From contig JAGEMR010000170.1 in assembly GCA_021030915.1 (NCBI GenBank), positions 1 through 55,963 of the forward strand: a stretch of 55,963 nt of DNA, in the 5' to 3' direction. This document shows positions 1 to 8,752 of the stretch, in pieces. This DNA is from Astrothelium macrocarpum (Eukaryota > Ascomycota > Dothideomycetes > Trypetheliales > Trypetheliaceae). Position numbers and translations under genes: made by a program. Position 1 is the first letter of the stretch. The number at the start of each line of letters is the position of its first letter. Below the pieces are notes generated by a model. It was not told where the DNA came from. It ran no database searches and saw nothing but the letters and a program-made list of their open reading frames with translations.

Positions 1-1015
1 ATTATTTTCGAAAAATTAATAATAAAAAAATAATAAAAATAATTATTTATGAATTTTTTAATAAATTAATTATTATTTATCAATTAATTATTAAATAAAT
101 AATCAAAATTTTTATTATTGATTTTAAAAAATTCAATATAAACGAATTTTAATATCATAATATTCGTGAATTATTCGAAATATATTTTTAAAATAAAAAT
201 TTGAATATATATATCATATATTTATATATATTTTTTAATAATAATAAATTAAAAAAATTTGAAATTTATTAAAAGAATGAATTTTCAAAAAAAAAACAAA
301 CAAAAAATTCGAAATATAATAAAAAATAATTTATTCATTCAATCATATAAAATAAAAAATAAAAAATAAAAAATTCCGAATATTATCTGATTTTAATTAA
401 AATAATATAAATATAATTTAATTAATTGAATTTTATTTTAATCCGATTAATTTCAGATTTTTAAATAATCATTATCATTATCAGATTCATTTTTTAATTT
501 CCGATAAAAATAATTAAAATAATAATTTCATAAAATAATTAAAAATCAAATAATTAAAAATTAAATTAATCATGATTTATCTGAATCAATTTTATCAAAT
601 TTATCATTTTTTAATAAAATTATGAATCATTTTATTAATAAATAATAAAAAATAAATTCAAAAAGAGAAATTGTAATAAATTCAGAAAAAAATTTGAATA
701 TAACAAATTCAGAAGAAGATTCAATAATAAATTCAAAAAAAAGATTCAGAAAAAGATTCAATAATAACAGATTTAAAAAAAGATCGTTTAAAAATTTCAG
801 AAGATCGTTCAAAAATCTCAAAAAATCGTTCAACAATTTCAGAAAATTCAATAAAAATAATATAAATGACCGATTTTTAAAATAATTTAATTTGAATAAA
901 TGAAATGGTCAAATATTTCGTTAAAAATCAAATTTAATCAATTTCAATTTCATTTTTTTCAAATTAAATAATAAAAATTAAAAATACGAATTTATTTTAT
1001 TGATTTCTCATCATC
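1..1015. repeat. Extremely A/T-rich low-complexity block
   Basis: Counting by 60-base rows gives only about 3-10 G or C per row, far below the rest of the window. The block ends abruptly around 1010-1020, where normal composition starts. No credible gene is present; the peptides it encodes are Lys/Asn/Phe/Leu low-complexity runs. Surviving cytosines sit mostly after T (TCA, TCG) and surviving guanines mostly before A (TGA, CGA). This is an AT isochore, a centromeric or subtelomeric piece, or a heavily mutated mobile element. I cannot tell which. Confidence 0.85.
694..870. repeat. Iterated TTTCAGAAGATCG-like motif in the AT block
   Basis: A degenerate unit of about 20 bases recurs: variants of TTTCAGAAGATCGTTCAAAAA occur around 790-850, and shorter versions (AGATTCAGAAAAAGATTCA) around 715-765. 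The copies differ by point changes and length. It looks like a decayed minisatellite. One strand is purine-rich over the stretch, which produces spurious lysine- or leucine-rich open frames on both strands. Confidence 0.5.
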
Positions 1016-1976
1016 ATATCAATTTGGTGGGGATTTGTGTATACGGAACATCTTCGGCGAAATTATGAGCCGTTTTGAGCCACTCTGCGTTATGGCCGAC
1101 CGAGCAGTACCCTGGTCTCGGCCGACCGAGCCAACTGTCCCGGTTGAACGGTTTGCTTTAGCTTCCGCTCAAATGGAAGTATTTCACATCCGAGTCGAAT
1201 GGCTGCTTTTTTATCCTTTTTAATACACAGCAGAACTTTGAGTAGTGGTTGACCAGATTAACAATACAAAGACATTGGCCTCCAAGACTAATGGCACCGA
1301 AATTGATTCAACCACTAGACACTATTGTAATGTCTTCTGCTCCATATACAAAGGTTCCAAAGAGTCCTCGTCTATGTGCGCAGACCTTTGATGAGCGATA
1401 GTCAACTCTTTGAACAAAGAAACACATAATGGAATACAGTAGAATCGATAGAAACCAGCTTTGCTCACCTTAGGACCCAAAAAACATATCTAGTAAACGG
1501 CGATTCTAAATTCTCAAATTCCACAATTTCTTTTTCAAGACTATGTGTACTACAAAGATCGACAAGTGAAGTCTTGCATTACCTTAATCCTCCTCTGCAT
1601 CAATGATGTACGGTTTTACGTGGTCAAAGGGCATCTTAGGTTGCTTACTGATGTAGACGACGCCACTTTATCTCAATCTTCCAGGACCGCCGGTGCGGAT
1701 GTTGACAAGGATGACTGGCAAGGCTTTAGTCAAGCTCACAAGATATCTAAGGTCTATGTTTTCCATTGATCCTTTTATGACGTACTGTGTACAAGTTCTG
1801 ATGCTCAGATTGTCATTTTTCTTTTCTTCTATCGAACAGTTTTGATATCCGCTCGGCCGTTAGGAAACATTTCCAAACGTCATAAGAAAAATGCCTCCCA
1901 GATTATTAAAAAAAGATATGACCATCACTTCAAGCAAACATTATGTAAAAACCACACACCAAAAGCTCCAGATATC
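1016..1976. other. Intergenic region next to the AT block
   Basis: I see no gene. The 12-mer GGCCGACCGAGC occurs twice, at 1094-1105 and 1120-1131, a 26-bp-spaced direct repeat just inside the normal-composition DNA. Such repeats occur near transposon ends, but no matching terminal repeat was found. The last 150 bases before 1977 would serve as promoter and leader of the secreted-protein gene. Confidence 0.5.
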
Positions 1977-2832
1977 ATGAGACTTATTCCTTATTTAACC
2001 CTTGTAATCTCATTTCTTATCGTGTCAGACGCCTTCCTTATAAGTGTTCCTTTGACTGAAAGAAACTCAAGTCCTTCAAAGTAAGTTTTCGAAAGAACAA
2101 ATATGATTTCAGACTGAAAAGAGTAGAAGGAATAATGGAGGCACAATCACGCAAGAACAAGAGCAAGATACTACTTCAAACGACCTACAGAGACTTACAA
2201 AAAGAGGTCCTGTGACAAGAGCTATTAGCAAATGTCCACAAGACGGCGCAGGTGTAATACCTGCAAATGCCACTAAATTTGTAGCATCACGACGCTTAGA
2301 TTCCCATCCACAGATGTGGCAACTCGAATGTTCGATCCCTGGTACTACTGGTTCAAATACGTTTTCGCACATTGGCCAATGCGAGGGGAAAGAAATAAGT
2401 TTTGACGGTCGTCCCATCAAAGGGTTGCCTCCCTTCGCAGTTTGTGTTCAAAATGCCCCAATATGGTCGATCAAGCGCGGGCGAAGGCCCCACCTGGTTG
2501 AAACACTTGCTGGTGCTTTACGTGGTCCAGAGCCTGATATCATGACCAGCGGCTACATGCCGCCGCCAGTCCGGCCATCATATCGCTACAGTTATGCCCA
2601 GGTTGTTTTCACAAAACTTGGTAATCCTAGCGTTCCTTATAAGATGACCCATGCTTCACTGAATGTTATCGATGGCAATTCTGAAGATTCGGACGATCTA
2701 ATTTTAGAGGACTTTTGGAATTCCAGTAGCATGGTTGGGACATTCAAACCGACGACGGGAATTTTGACCTCCGTAACGGTAACAATTCCTGATGTTAAAG
2801 ACGAGGTGGACGTGTATGCATTTTTCATGTAG
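1977..2832 (+). CDS. Small secreted cysteine-containing protein
   Basis: Predicted protein of 269 aa in two exons (1977-2080, 2127-2832). The 46-nt intron has donor GTAAGT and acceptor GAGTAG; a nearer AG at 2112 would put the frame into an early stop, which fixes the acceptor. Residues 1-20 form a signal peptide (MRLIPYLTLVISF...SDA). A Lys-Arg site (LTKRG) about 70 residues in looks like a Kex2 cleavage point, implying a pro-peptide. The mature part has four cysteines (KCP, LEC, QCE, VCV), enough for two disulfides, and an acidic stretch (GNSEDSDD). I recognise no family. Its size, secretion signal and position beside an AT-rich block resemble fungal effector candidates, but that is inference only. 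Confidence 0.65.
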
Positions 2833-3074
2833 CAAGGAAAGCTGGTCTTTTATTCTTCGTCTTCTTTCCTTTCTCTTTGGCTTCAGGTTTCGCTCAGATT
2901 TCGCACAAAAGAATGACAACGTGAAGAGATTAATAGTTATTGATTAAATCTAGTTGTGTTCACTCTTTGTATAGCATCACCTCGCCATATTTAGGCTTAG
3001 TTTTCCAATCTTCTTTAGATGTCACAGAATCGTACCCCGAATTGCAGAGGTCTTGATCCGTTGCGTTAGGAAGG

Positions 3075-4197
3075 TCATGCAATGGGAACACTATTGCGGT
3101 TTGACATCGCCATCTCGTCCATAAGTCTTGCCCGCAGACCATCGGCAAACTCAGCATCACCACGTTGCGAGGTATATATCAGCCCATCAGACATCTCTTC
3201 GAACTTTTCAACCCACTTTATATGTTCCTCTCTTCGTACTTCGCGCCTCATCTTCCATTCCTCGAATTTCCTCTCCTCTTCATCCTGTCTACTTTGGTAC
3301 GCAGCGCGTATGCTGAATGCTAGAGTGAGGAGGCCTGCCGCAAGAGCAAATGCTTGGTCTAGGTCGGTGATAGATGACGAACTTTGGGGGATGAAGAAAT
3401 GCTTTGGTTGCGAGATTGGTCATCGATGCTCCATAATCCGTTACGCCAAAAATGCCGGTCCCCGATAATAGAATCGACACGAAAGATATTGGTAAAGAGC
3501 ACCATATAAGTAGTCCAATGGTCCTTATCGCTTTGACTTGTACTCTGTACTCTTGTAAAATCGGGTCTTCCGCCGACTGTCTCGGAGGAATAGTTACCCA
3601 AAATATATGCACCAAAAAAACGATAGCCGTGAGGATAAGGAAGATAAAAGCAAGGGTCATGCCCCAGACAAGATTAAATATGAACTGCCTAACAAAATTG
3701 AGCGTGGGTATGCGTGTATTTGCCGAATATGCGAAGAGTAGAATCTCAGTTGAGAAGCCAAGTAACCCTACGATTACCACTGCTATAAATCGCCGCTGGT
3801 GACCGTTTCTTGAGGCGATGACAGCAAGAAAGAGTGCCAAAGCAGTATGCGTCTCGCAGACGGTGAGTTGGGCTTCAATGGCAGCAGAAACTTGGCTGAT
3901 AAGTTGATTTTTGCTAGTTAGTAATTCCTTGACTGGCCATGGTGAGCTCGACAATTCGCAGATGGAATGAACTGCTGCAACTGCTGGAAGTGAGATTGTA
4001 GCTGTAAATTTGTTAGTAATGGTGTCCTTGCTTCGGCTGCAAGTATTGAGTGTCCAGCTGATGAAGACCGAAAGGGTAGTAAGGAGCCAGCATCCAGTAG
4101 TGCCGGCGCCGTAGAGCGACGAAACACGCCCGAAATGGCTAAATCGCTCCATTTCTGGGGGCAGGAGGGCAAGACCTAAAGAAATCTGGAGGCTCAC
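3075..4197 (-). CDS. Fungal multi-pass membrane protein, 5' end unresolved
   Basis: Minus-strand gene of at least two exons (4197 or further upstream to 3445, then 3401-3075), joined by a 43-nt intron (donor GTAACG, acceptor AAAG) that keeps phase 0. Five or six hydrophobic segments are visible, including GCWLLTTLSVFISW, AVVIVGLLGFSTEILLFA, NLVWGMTLAFIFLILTAIVF and a last one (FALAAGLLTLAFSI) just after the intron. A charged cytoplasmic-looking tail follows (RQDEEERKFEEWKMRREVRREE). The open frame runs upstream past 4197 to a TGA near 4308 with no ATG, so the real start is in an unseen upstream exon, or translation starts at the internal ATG at 4152 (344 aa). It resembles conserved uncharacterised Pezizomycotina membrane proteins; the function is unknown. 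Confidence 0.55.
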
Positions 4198-4441
4198 TGG
4201 GTCCGAGTAGTGCGTGTGGTGCGAGGCGGAGAGTATGAACTCAACAGAGAATGGAACCCTCCATTTTCTGCTTGGACTTGGCCTGAGGCTGCAGTGTGGC
4301 GCAGTTCACGCTACATGAAAGACGATAAAGTCGAGAAGGTAGAGTAATTCCGAAACCGATTCTGCAAGCGAGTGTACTCTCGAGCGATCAGCTTCAATCA
4401 AATGAGTGAGATGAAGAGCAGTCTACTGCTATGGTTTTGCT

Positions 4442-4488
4442 ATCGAAGTCATCTAGCCATCGAAGTCATCTAGCCATCGAATCATCTT
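4442..4488. repeat. 17-bp tandem repeat, about 2.5 copies
   Basis: ATCGAAGTCATCTAGCC is repeated exactly at 4442-4458 and 4459-4475, followed by a partial copy starting ATCGAATCATC. It lies between the membrane-protein gene and the transposase relic. Confidence 0.85.
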
Positions 4489-4576
4489 GCTAAGCGCGGC
4501 ACCAGAAAATGTGGAAAAGCTGGGGTTCTTTTGTGACTCCGCGCCATTTTATAGCAAAATCTTCTGTGTTATTGCT

Positions 4577-5450
4577 TTACTGTACCCTCATCTCAAACAG
4601 CTCTTGTCTCGTTCTTTCACAACCCTTCCACTTCCGCTGGCGTACCCCGCAGCTTGGTGACGTTGGGATAATTTTCGACATTCTCGCTATCACCCGCGCC
4701 TCCCCAACCATGAATGACTTAGTCGATCGGCGACATTTTGCTTCATCGTTCATGGTGGACAGGAAATCGATCTGATTATGAATGGGAGCACATTCGCCAA
4801 AGGACATTTGGACGGCGTTAGCAAGCTTCTTTACCCGCTTCAATAAGCGCTGTATACTGGTCTCGTCAAATGTCAGAGCGTCCCGCTGGATCAGACTATG
4901 CATCGACGTAGCAGCCTCTGCCGTCACTGGTATCACAGGCGTTTGTGGCGTTCGCGGTCGTTCGTCCTGCAGGCGAGACCTGACCTTTGCCTCGTCGACT
5001 TGTGGTCCGGGCTTCGGCGTGTCTGAGCACTCTCTTAGGATTGAACGGATACAAACCACTTCCAGCCCACTCAGTCAATATATTCCTCTTCTTAAAAGTC
5101 AGCTCTTTTGTAGGGGCGTAAAGAGAGGTAAAATGTTCCTTGCTGATTGTATTCGCGCCTCCTCAAAAGAATCGATCAAGTCTTTCGCAATACGCCGTCC
5201 TCAGTGGCGAAAAGATACCAACATTAAATGGTTGGGGCTTATGGGAGATGTGGGAGGGGATATAGTAAGGAATGATATTATTCTGAAAACAAAACTCCAA
5301 GAATTTTTCGCCTTCGTGCGTTGTGAAGCCGTCCGAAATCAAAGAGTGGTTGTTGGTAGATTTGTTGAATATGGACGCGCTGCAATGCCAACAAGAACGG
5401 TTAGGGGCTATTTCTCATTTGTGAGGATGAGGCATTGTCGGCAGTGCTGC
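4577..5450 (-). pseudogene. Fot1/pogo-like (Tc1-mariner) transposase relic
   Basis: Reading the minus strand from about 5390 gives a degraded DDE transposase C-terminal half. Recognisable blocks are ISDGFTTHE (the D-G-x-x-T-H core), NNIIPYYIPSHISHKPQPF, VGIFSPLRTAY, WAGSGLYPFNPKRVLR and PVTAEAATSMHSLI. A later block, NEAKCRRSTKS, also matches. These match in order the C-terminal region of fungal Fot1-type elements. It is broken: an in-frame TGA at 5163-5165 and a frameshift near 5040, just after FNPKRVLR. The N-terminal DNA-binding half and the first catalytic Asp are missing or unrecognisable. No inverted terminal repeats were seen. Inactive fossil copy. Confidence 0.8.
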
Positions 5451-5836
5451 CTAAGACTGTGCATAGGTGCGTGGTTGGGAGACTTCGGAGATGAATGAGA
5501 GGTTTCGAAAGAAAAGCGGCGATGGAGGTTGAGGTAGGAGGGTAAGTTTTAAAAAGCCAGAGGAGATAAGGAAAACCTTACTTTGGGTCTTTTCAAAGTA
5601 ACGCACTGTGATAATCTGGGTTTGAGGACTTGATGAGCGATGGTTAATATGCCCTTTCAACTTTGCCTACGCACACACAGCTTTCAATATTTAAACCCGC
5701 GATCCCCCTTTCATCGCACCCATTCTTCTCTCTATTCATCTGTGCAGAGATTCAAACCGGACAGAATATTGGACACAAACCATTCGAGAACACTGCTTTC
5801 TTCTGAATACTCACCACGGCTAGTACTGAGTTGACC
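5451..5836 (+). promoter_or_regulatory. Promoter and leader of the 5837 precursor gene
   Basis: A TATA-like AATATTTAAA lies at 5686-5695, about 140 bp before the ATG. A pyrimidine-rich run (CCCCTTTCATC...TTCTTCTCTCTATTC) follows, the usual layout of a strong filamentous-fungal promoter with a CT-rich initiator. No gene is seen here. Confidence 0.45.
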
Positions 5837-6778
5837 ATGAAGTCCATCTCAATCGCAGTCGCCTTGCTTGGCTTAGCCATGAGCACGGCTGCTGCTCCAA
5901 CGCAGGTAGTAACTTCGCTGTCTTTGCAAACATCTACTCCTTTAAACAAATCGGTTGCGGCCTCCATCGCTGCATCAAAGGCCTCTGTTTTGTCAGCCAT
6001 CGAATCGAAGATCGATCTGCTCACCCAGGACTATCCGAATCTCACGACCGCAGACTGGGACGTCAAGCGCAGTGCAGCACCCGATCCACGTCTCTGCGGT
6101 CCTGCGAACGATTTCTGCGCACATCGCCCAAAAGGCCACTATCCTGTCACAAGCCACGGGCCCAAAAGGGTCGCCTCGAACGCTCCTGCCGCCAAGCCGT
6201 CCGACAATCGCCGAAATTCGAAGCGAGAGCCAGACCCTTCTCCTTACGTGTGCCGGCCCATCAATAACGACTGCAGCAAGAAGCACTTTCCCCGCCCACG
6301 CCCTCATCCTTTCCGGCGCCCACGACCGCACATTGTCTCCTCGCCATCTCCCTCCCAGATTCGCACCTACTCTTCCGCCAACGCCACCAAAGACACGTAC
6401 AACGTGACGCACAGCAAGATTTCGATCATAGTGTTGCGGCGGGCCATCCTCGGCGGCCTCGGCCCCGTTGTCACTATTGTCCAAGGGAGTAGGACACCGG
6501 ATTCTGAGCATCCTGGCCGAACCATATTGGCGCTGACGACTGCTGAGACGATGACGAACATCAGGAATCCAAGCGAGATCTTGCCGCGAGACAACAGCCC
6601 TGTCGGCCCCGTTAGCATGGCTGAGGGCATCGTCCTTGTGAGCAGTATGCCGACGTTTGAGCATCCCACCCGGACCGCAGTGGCATCGACAACCGCAGCG
6701 GCGCCGACGACGCTGCAGTCACGGTGGACTGGGGAGAAGTCCTTGATTACGCGGGCGACTTCGACGGCGACCCGGTAG
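5837..6778 (+). CDS. Secreted Kex2-type precursor with repeated Cys cores
   Basis: The open frame of 313 aa starts at ATG 5837 with a clear signal peptide (MKSISIAVALLGLAMSTAAA). A threonine/serine-rich pro-region with N-glycosylation sequons follows. Dibasic sites (DVKR, GPKR, SKRE) separate two related cores, DPRLCGPANDFC and DPSPYVCRPINNDC, which share C-x-P-x-N-D/x-C. This layout is that of a kexin-processed secreted peptide precursor. After about residue 180 the same frame turns to low-complexity Ser/Thr/Ala sequence and may not be coding. Another frame ends at a stop at 6814-6816 with an acidic, cysteine-containing tail (DIHDECGKASCG), so an unrecognised 3' intron is possible. It does not match the W-C...G-Q-x-C consensus of known alpha-pheromones, and no UstYa-like gene is nearby. 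Function unknown. Confidence 0.6.
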   Translation: MKSISIAVALLGLAMSTAAAPTQVVTSLSLQTSTPLNKSVAASIAASKASVLSAIESKIDLLTQDYPNLTTADWDVKRSAAPDPRLCGPANDFCAHRPKGHYPVTSHGPKRVASNAPAAKPSDNRRNSKREPDPSPYVCRPINNDCSKKHFPRPRPHPFRRPRPHIVSSPSPSQIRTYSSANATKDTYNVTHSKISIIVLRRAILGGLGPVVTIVQGSRTPDSEHPGRTILALTTAETMTNIRNPSEILPRDNSPVGPVSMAEGIVLVSSMPTFEHPTRTAVASTTAAAPTTLQSRWTGEKSLITRATSTATR

Positions 6779-8124
6779 ATATTCACGATGAATGTGGCAA
6801 AGCGAGCTGCGGCTAAGCTCGGCGCGAAGGCTCCCAACGCTCCTACCTCCCCCGAACAATAGATAACCTTTGGCCCAATTTATTCGCTTGCTCTAAGCAA
6901 GTTGTTAACGTGTATAGGATGATGAGGGATGAACTGAATAGTTATCAGATATAAGATTTTTGTGGGGGATCCAATAATTGTATTCTAAAAATTATTAGAA
7001 TTTAGCTGACGTTATAGACGGGGTGGAAGGGAAACAAGATCCTTGGGGGAGCAGGGAGAAGCTAAGCCGATTGTCTTCGGAGATGTAAGGGAAAAAATGG
7101 GTGTTTTGGATGGCTGTACCTTCACATCATTTCTTCGCCGAGTTGGCAAAATTTTGATTATGGCAATTCGACTTGGGAAATGCCGAGCGGAATAGTGGAG
7201 AATGGACATGAAATGGTCAGGAAAATGCGTAGGTAGTTGCGGCTTAAATTGCGCTGCGTGCTGCGTTTGATCCTTTTTTGGTTTTGGTTTTTTTTTTTCG
7301 GTGGGGGTTGTTCTGGTTCTTGCCGGCAGTCAGGAGCATGACCACCAGTTGGGAAAAGCATTCCTGGTATTGTGAAAACCACATTACCCATGTGAGATTG
7401 AGCGCATGGCGTGGAATAAATACACTAAGTCTTCACATATCATGTATTGATACCTTATGTCTTATCGTCAAAGAGAGATGAGCTTCGTCGCGCGCGTCGC
7501 AAGCGTAACACAGAGATCTCCGGCAGAATCTTTGGAGATGGTCTCAACTTTATTTTTGATCATAGATGGGTGTATACGAGTATACGAGGATGGTTTATAT
7601 ACGGAGCGAGGCTAATGGGGCACTTTCCCATACGCTGAACTGTGATAATCCTTTGCAGGTTGCACCTACAGTAGTATCGCCAGTTATTTCCAATCTTTTA
7701 TTATATCATTTTTATATCCAATCAGACCAAATAAGCACGGATCCAAGGAATACACGGATCAGAAGCCAGTCACTGAACCCGGACGTGCCTCGGCGCTATT
7801 TGTATGATTAAAATGCTCTGTCTCGTACAGATTTTCATAGCGCATAGGCCTGTCGGAGCTCTTAGCTGAACAATAAGCAAGCTATTCCGAACTATAGCTG
7901 AGCAAGGCTTTGTAATCTTTAGGACTCTACCGTTGCCATCTGGATCATACTCACATTCCTCTCTATGTATTGGTCTTGACCATGCACTTTGTGCATTTAA
8001 TACCTCTAGTCTCCACACCACATCAGAGTCTTCTCTGCGCGACTACCCAACTAGACGGATGAATATCTGCGCTTGTCTGCGCTCATACAAAAACGTTCGT
8101 GCGCAATTAGCACCGTACAGATAG

Positions 8125-8136
8125 GTACCTAGGTAC
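8125..8136. repeat. 12-bp perfect palindrome GTACCTAGGTAC
   Basis: The sequence equals its own reverse complement and sits within TAGGTACCTAGGTAC; a further ACTAGGTAAG lies about 20 bp downstream. TAGGTA-type repeats are common dispersed motifs in filamentous ascomycete intergenic DNA, so no specific function is assigned. Confidence 0.6.
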
Positions 8137-8165
8137 ATATTAAACACTAGGTAAGCATTCTTACC

Positions 8166-8175
8166 ATCACGTGAT
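8166..8175. promoter_or_regulatory. ATCACGTGAT palindrome (Cbf1-type E-box)
   Basis: Ten-base perfect palindrome containing RTCACRTG, the known core of fungal Cbf1 sites. It lies about 580 bp upstream of the orphan gene at 8753. A Cbf1 gene is present in this window, but occupancy of this site is not known. Confidence 0.35.
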
Positions 8176-8179
8176 ACGC

Positions 8180-8547
8180 TAAAATTACTCCGGACATTCC
8201 TGATGCAGATGATTTTTTGCTTTCCAGAGATTACGCTGTACCTCGCATACACCTATCACCACATCGGATGCAGATGATAATCAACCAACAGCTTCTGCAG
8301 GTACTGAAACGTTCCGCATGCGACTGCTGATTATCTTGGATGCAGGCAAAACCTTGGTTGTGATATCTTACAATTTGTTTCGCATACATCAAATTGATAC
8401 CGCAAACAAATAGAACAATGTCCAGCAAATTCCGCATGCGGCTCATGATTATTCTGGATGCAGACAGAATCTTTGTCGGAACACTCTACAAAGTGTTCCC
8501 CATACATTCCTTCAATATCGGAAATAGATAGAACTATGATCAGCAAA
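8180..8547. repeat. Imperfect tandem array of about 118-bp units
   Basis: Unit A (8312-8429) and unit B (8430-8547) abut directly, are both 118 bp and align without gaps with 33 differences (about 72% identity). Shared boxes include TTCCGCATGCG, GGATGCAG, CATACAT and CAGCAAA. A third, longer and more diverged unit lies at about 8180-8311 and keeps the 42-bp spacing between GATGCAG and CGCATAC. On the minus strand each unit encodes related Cys-containing peptides, but successive units fall in different frames and amino-acid identity (16 of 39) is no better than nucleotide divergence predicts. I therefore call it a non-coding repeat. Confidence 0.8.
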
Positions 8548-8752
8548 TTCAGATGTCTGATCTATAAATACAGAACTATATTCCAGGTTAGGCGCAAGCA
8601 ATAGACTCTGCAACAAACTAATCTTTCTGATCCACCTCCTCATCACTGCTAACGCTCTCAACTTGTTCCTTTTCGCACTGCAAAGCTAAAAAAAAATACC
8701 CGTGGAAGGAAGACTTAGGTCCGATCGATCCGGGTTCCGTGTCCAGCACTGC

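Larger units (their letters stand above)
6779..8179. other. Long intergenic region
   Basis: I see no gene. Near 6975 a small imperfect inverted repeat (TTCTAA...TTAGAA) may lie in the 3' region of the preceding gene. A T-rich/G-rich tract occurs near 7285-7312. At 7570-7590 GTATACGA is repeated twice. The rest is unremarkable. Confidence 0.5.

Noticed and set aside
1..1015. Mitochondrial insertion (NUMT)
   Set aside because: No recognisable mitochondrial protein or tRNA segment; the sequence is low-complexity throughout.
5993..6664. 223-aa minus-strand frame opposite the precursor gene
   Set aside because: Arg-rich, no motif; the plus strand has a signal peptide and repeated dibasic/Cys modules.
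5837..6778. Classical alpha-pheromone precursor
   Set aside because: The cores lack the W-C...G-Q-x-C pattern and are not followed by regular KR-EA spacers; similarity is limited to the general precursor layout.
8231..8546. Minus-strand Cys-containing peptides of 71 aa as duplicated exons
   Set aside because: Successive 118-bp units fall in different frames and amino-acid identity is not higher than expected from the nucleotide divergence; no credible start or splice chain.
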